DNA of 64,000 bases. It comes from Bradyrhizobium sp. CCBAU 53351. Its GTDB lineage: Bacteria; Pseudomonadota; Alphaproteobacteria; Rhizobiales; Xanthobacteraceae. Made by a program: the position numbers and the translations under genes. This document shows positions 62,654 through 64,000 of this stretch, piece by piece. The stretch spans positions 620,001-684,000 of the forward strand of contig NZ_CP030059.1 of NCBI RefSeq assembly GCF_015291745.1. Direction: 5' to 3'. The notes below the pieces were generated by a model that saw only the letters and a list, made by a program, of their open reading frames with translations, was not told the DNA's origin and did no database searches. The first letter of the stretch is position 1. Each line of letters opens with the position of its first letter.

Positions 62654-63982
62654 ATGGCGACGGCACAGACCCCTGCAATGGCAGATCTCCACTCGGGCGA
62701 GCATGGCCACGACCAGGCCAGTCCCGGCGAGATCGCCATCGGCGTCATCATCGGCCGCACTTCGGAATTCTTCGATTTCTTCGTGTTCGCGATCGCCTCG
62801 GTGATCGTGTTCCCGCGCCTGGTGTTCCCGTTCGCGAGCGAGCTCACCGGCACGCTCTATTCCTTCATGGTCTTCGCGCTGGCCTTCATGGCCCGCCCGA
62901 TCGGCACCGTCATTTTCATGACGGTCGACCGTGCCTACGGCAAGACGGCCAAGCTGATCTCGGCGCTGTTCCTGCTCGGCACCGCCACCGTGGCACTCGC
63001 GTTCCTGCCCGGCTATCACGAGATCGGCGTTGCCGCGATCTGGCTATTGGCGCTGGCGCGTATCGCGCAGGGTCTGGCCTGGGGCGGCGCCTGGGACGGC
63101 ATGGCCTCGCTGCTGGCGCTGAATGCGCCGCCCTCCAAGCGCGGCTGGTACGCGATGGTGCCGCAGCTCGGGGCTCCGCTCGGGCTGATCGTGGCAAGCG
63201 CGCTGTTCGCCTATTTCGCCGGCAATCTTTCGGCCGACGATTTCTTCGACTGGGGCTGGCGCTATCCGTTCTTCGTCGCGTTCGCCATCAACGTCGTGGC
63301 GCTGTTCGCGCGCCTGCGCATGGTGACGACCGAGGAGTACGCCTCGTTGTTCGAGACTCGCGAATTGCAGCCGGCGCGCATCTCCGAGACCGTCGCGCGC
63401 GAAGGCCAGAACATCATGCTGGGCGCGTTCGCGCCGCTGGCGAGCTTTGCGCTGTTTCACATGGTCACGGTGTTTCCGCTGTCCTGGGTGTTCCTGTTCA
63501 CCCGCGAGAGCCCGGTGCGCTTCCTGATCATCGAGATCGTCGCCGCCGTGTTCGGCGTCGGTGCGATCGTTGTCTCCGGCATCATTGCCGACCGGGTGGG
63601 GCGCAAATCGCTGCTGATGGGATCGGCGATCGCGATTGCGATCTATAGCGGCTTTGCCCCGCAGCTGCTCGACGCCGGCGCGTTCGGCGAAACCATCTAT
63701 ATGGTGATCGGCTTCATCCTGCTCGGCCTGTCCTTCGGCCAGTCCTCCGGTGCGATCGCCTCGAACTTCAAGCAGGCCTATCGCTACACCGCCTCGGCGC
63801 TGACCTCGGACATGGCCTGGCTGTTCGGCGCCGGCTTCGCGCCGCTGGTCGCGCTACTGCTCGCCACCAATCTCGGCGTCATCGCATCGGGCGCGTATCT
63901 GCTGTCGGGCGCATTCTGGACGTTGCTGGCGCTCTGGCTCAGCGGCCAGCGCGAGGCCGGCGACATGGACGCGGGGCGCTGA
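62654..63982 (+). CDS. MFS transporter (metabolite:H+ symporter type)
   Basis: A 442-aa protein with 12 predicted membrane helices. IGVIIGRTSEFFDFFVFAIAS near the N-terminus resembles the EFFDF/EWYDF motif of metabolite:H+ symporters (MHS family), and DRVGRKSLLMGSAIAI is the repeated MFS loop motif. Substrate probably an organic acid or similar; unknown. ATG at 62654 after a His-containing N-terminal segment. Divergent from cyoA. Confidence 0.88.
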   Translation: MATAQTPAMADLHSGEHGHDQASPGEIAIGVIIGRTSEFFDFFVFAIASVIVFPRLVFPFASELTGTLYSFMVFALAFMARPIGTVIFMTVDRAYGKTAKLISALFLLGTATVALAFLPGYHEIGVAAIWLLALARIAQGLAWGGAWDGMASLLALNAPPSKRGWYAMVPQLGAPLGLIVASALFAYFAGNLSADDFFDWGWRYPFFVAFAINVVALFARLRMVTTEEYASLFETRELQPARISETVAREGQNIMLGAFAPLASFALFHMVTVFPLSWVFLFTRESPVRFLIIEIVAAVFGVGAIVVSGIIADRVGRKSLLMGSAIAIAIYSGFAPQLLDAGAFGETIYMVIGFILLGLSFGQSSGAIASNFKQAYRYTASALTSDMAWLFGAGFAPLVALLLATNLGVIASGAYLLSGAFWTLLALWLSGQREAGDMDAGR

Positions 63983-64000
63983 GGCGCGAGCAGTAGCCGC

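Overview
The window looks like a piece of a high-GC alphaproteobacterial chromosome, most likely Bradyrhizobium or a close relative. The evidence is a housekeeping gene set and order that I recall from that genus (accA-xerD-aroK-aroB-CNNM protein-bolA-J-domain protein; cobST; fdxA-carD; a RegSR-type redox pair beside cyoABCD), many short palindromic intergenic repeats of the kind seen there, and frequent GTG/TTG starts with overlapping genes. No rRNA, tRNA, CRISPR array or complete insertion sequence was seen.

Layout. 1-2.7 kb: 3' end of secA, then an HWE-type sensor kinase convergent with, and overlapping, a single-domain response regulator. 2.7-6.7 kb: accessory DNA with a small secreted protein, two decayed copies of the 3' end of a marR gene, a three-gene operon (TPR protein, zinc-ribbon protein, secreted protein) and the intact marR. 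6.7-14.3 kb: a UrtABCDE-type ABC transporter operon with an amidase and an additional, apparently cytosolic, substrate-binding protein, divergent from marR. 14.3-19.1 kb: an eight-gene minus-strand cluster of small secreted, often Cys-rich proteins plus paralogues of the TPR and zinc-ribbon proteins from 4.2-6.0 kb.

19.3-40.7 kb is mostly core: a YkuD L,D-transpeptidase lipoprotein, accA, xerD, aroKB, a CNNM/CorC-like protein, bolA, a J-domain protein, a divergent pair of citrate-synthase-family genes (one fused to an HTH domain), a 5'-truncated LysR gene, a DedA protein, cobS-cobT, a Tat-exported phytase-like esterase, an Old Yellow Enzyme, a PilZ protein and a DUF2235 hydrolase, separated by REP-like palindromes.

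40.8-47.5 kb is a clearly AT-richer island inserted between the DUF2235 gene and rpmB. Four minus-strand genes overlap end to end (DNA methyltransferase, phosphoribosyltransferase-like protein, ORC1/CDC6-like P-loop ATPase, unknown 318-aa protein). Only 45 bp away, a divergent overlapping pair encodes dUTPase and the flavin-dependent thymidylate synthase ThyX. This is the best candidate for a poorly described, possibly anti-phage, system in the window.

47.6-64 kb is core again: rpmB, a DUF3108 protein, a 640-bp gene-free stretch holding an extraordinary cluster of eleven GANTC (CcrM) sites partly phased at 10-11 bp, a Suv3-like helicase with a long disordered tail, an S4-domain protein that seems to start at ACG, fdxA, a CarD-family regulator with a histone-H1-like N-terminus, and a tightly overlapped cyoABCD-surf1-regS-regR operon, followed by a divergent MFS transporter.
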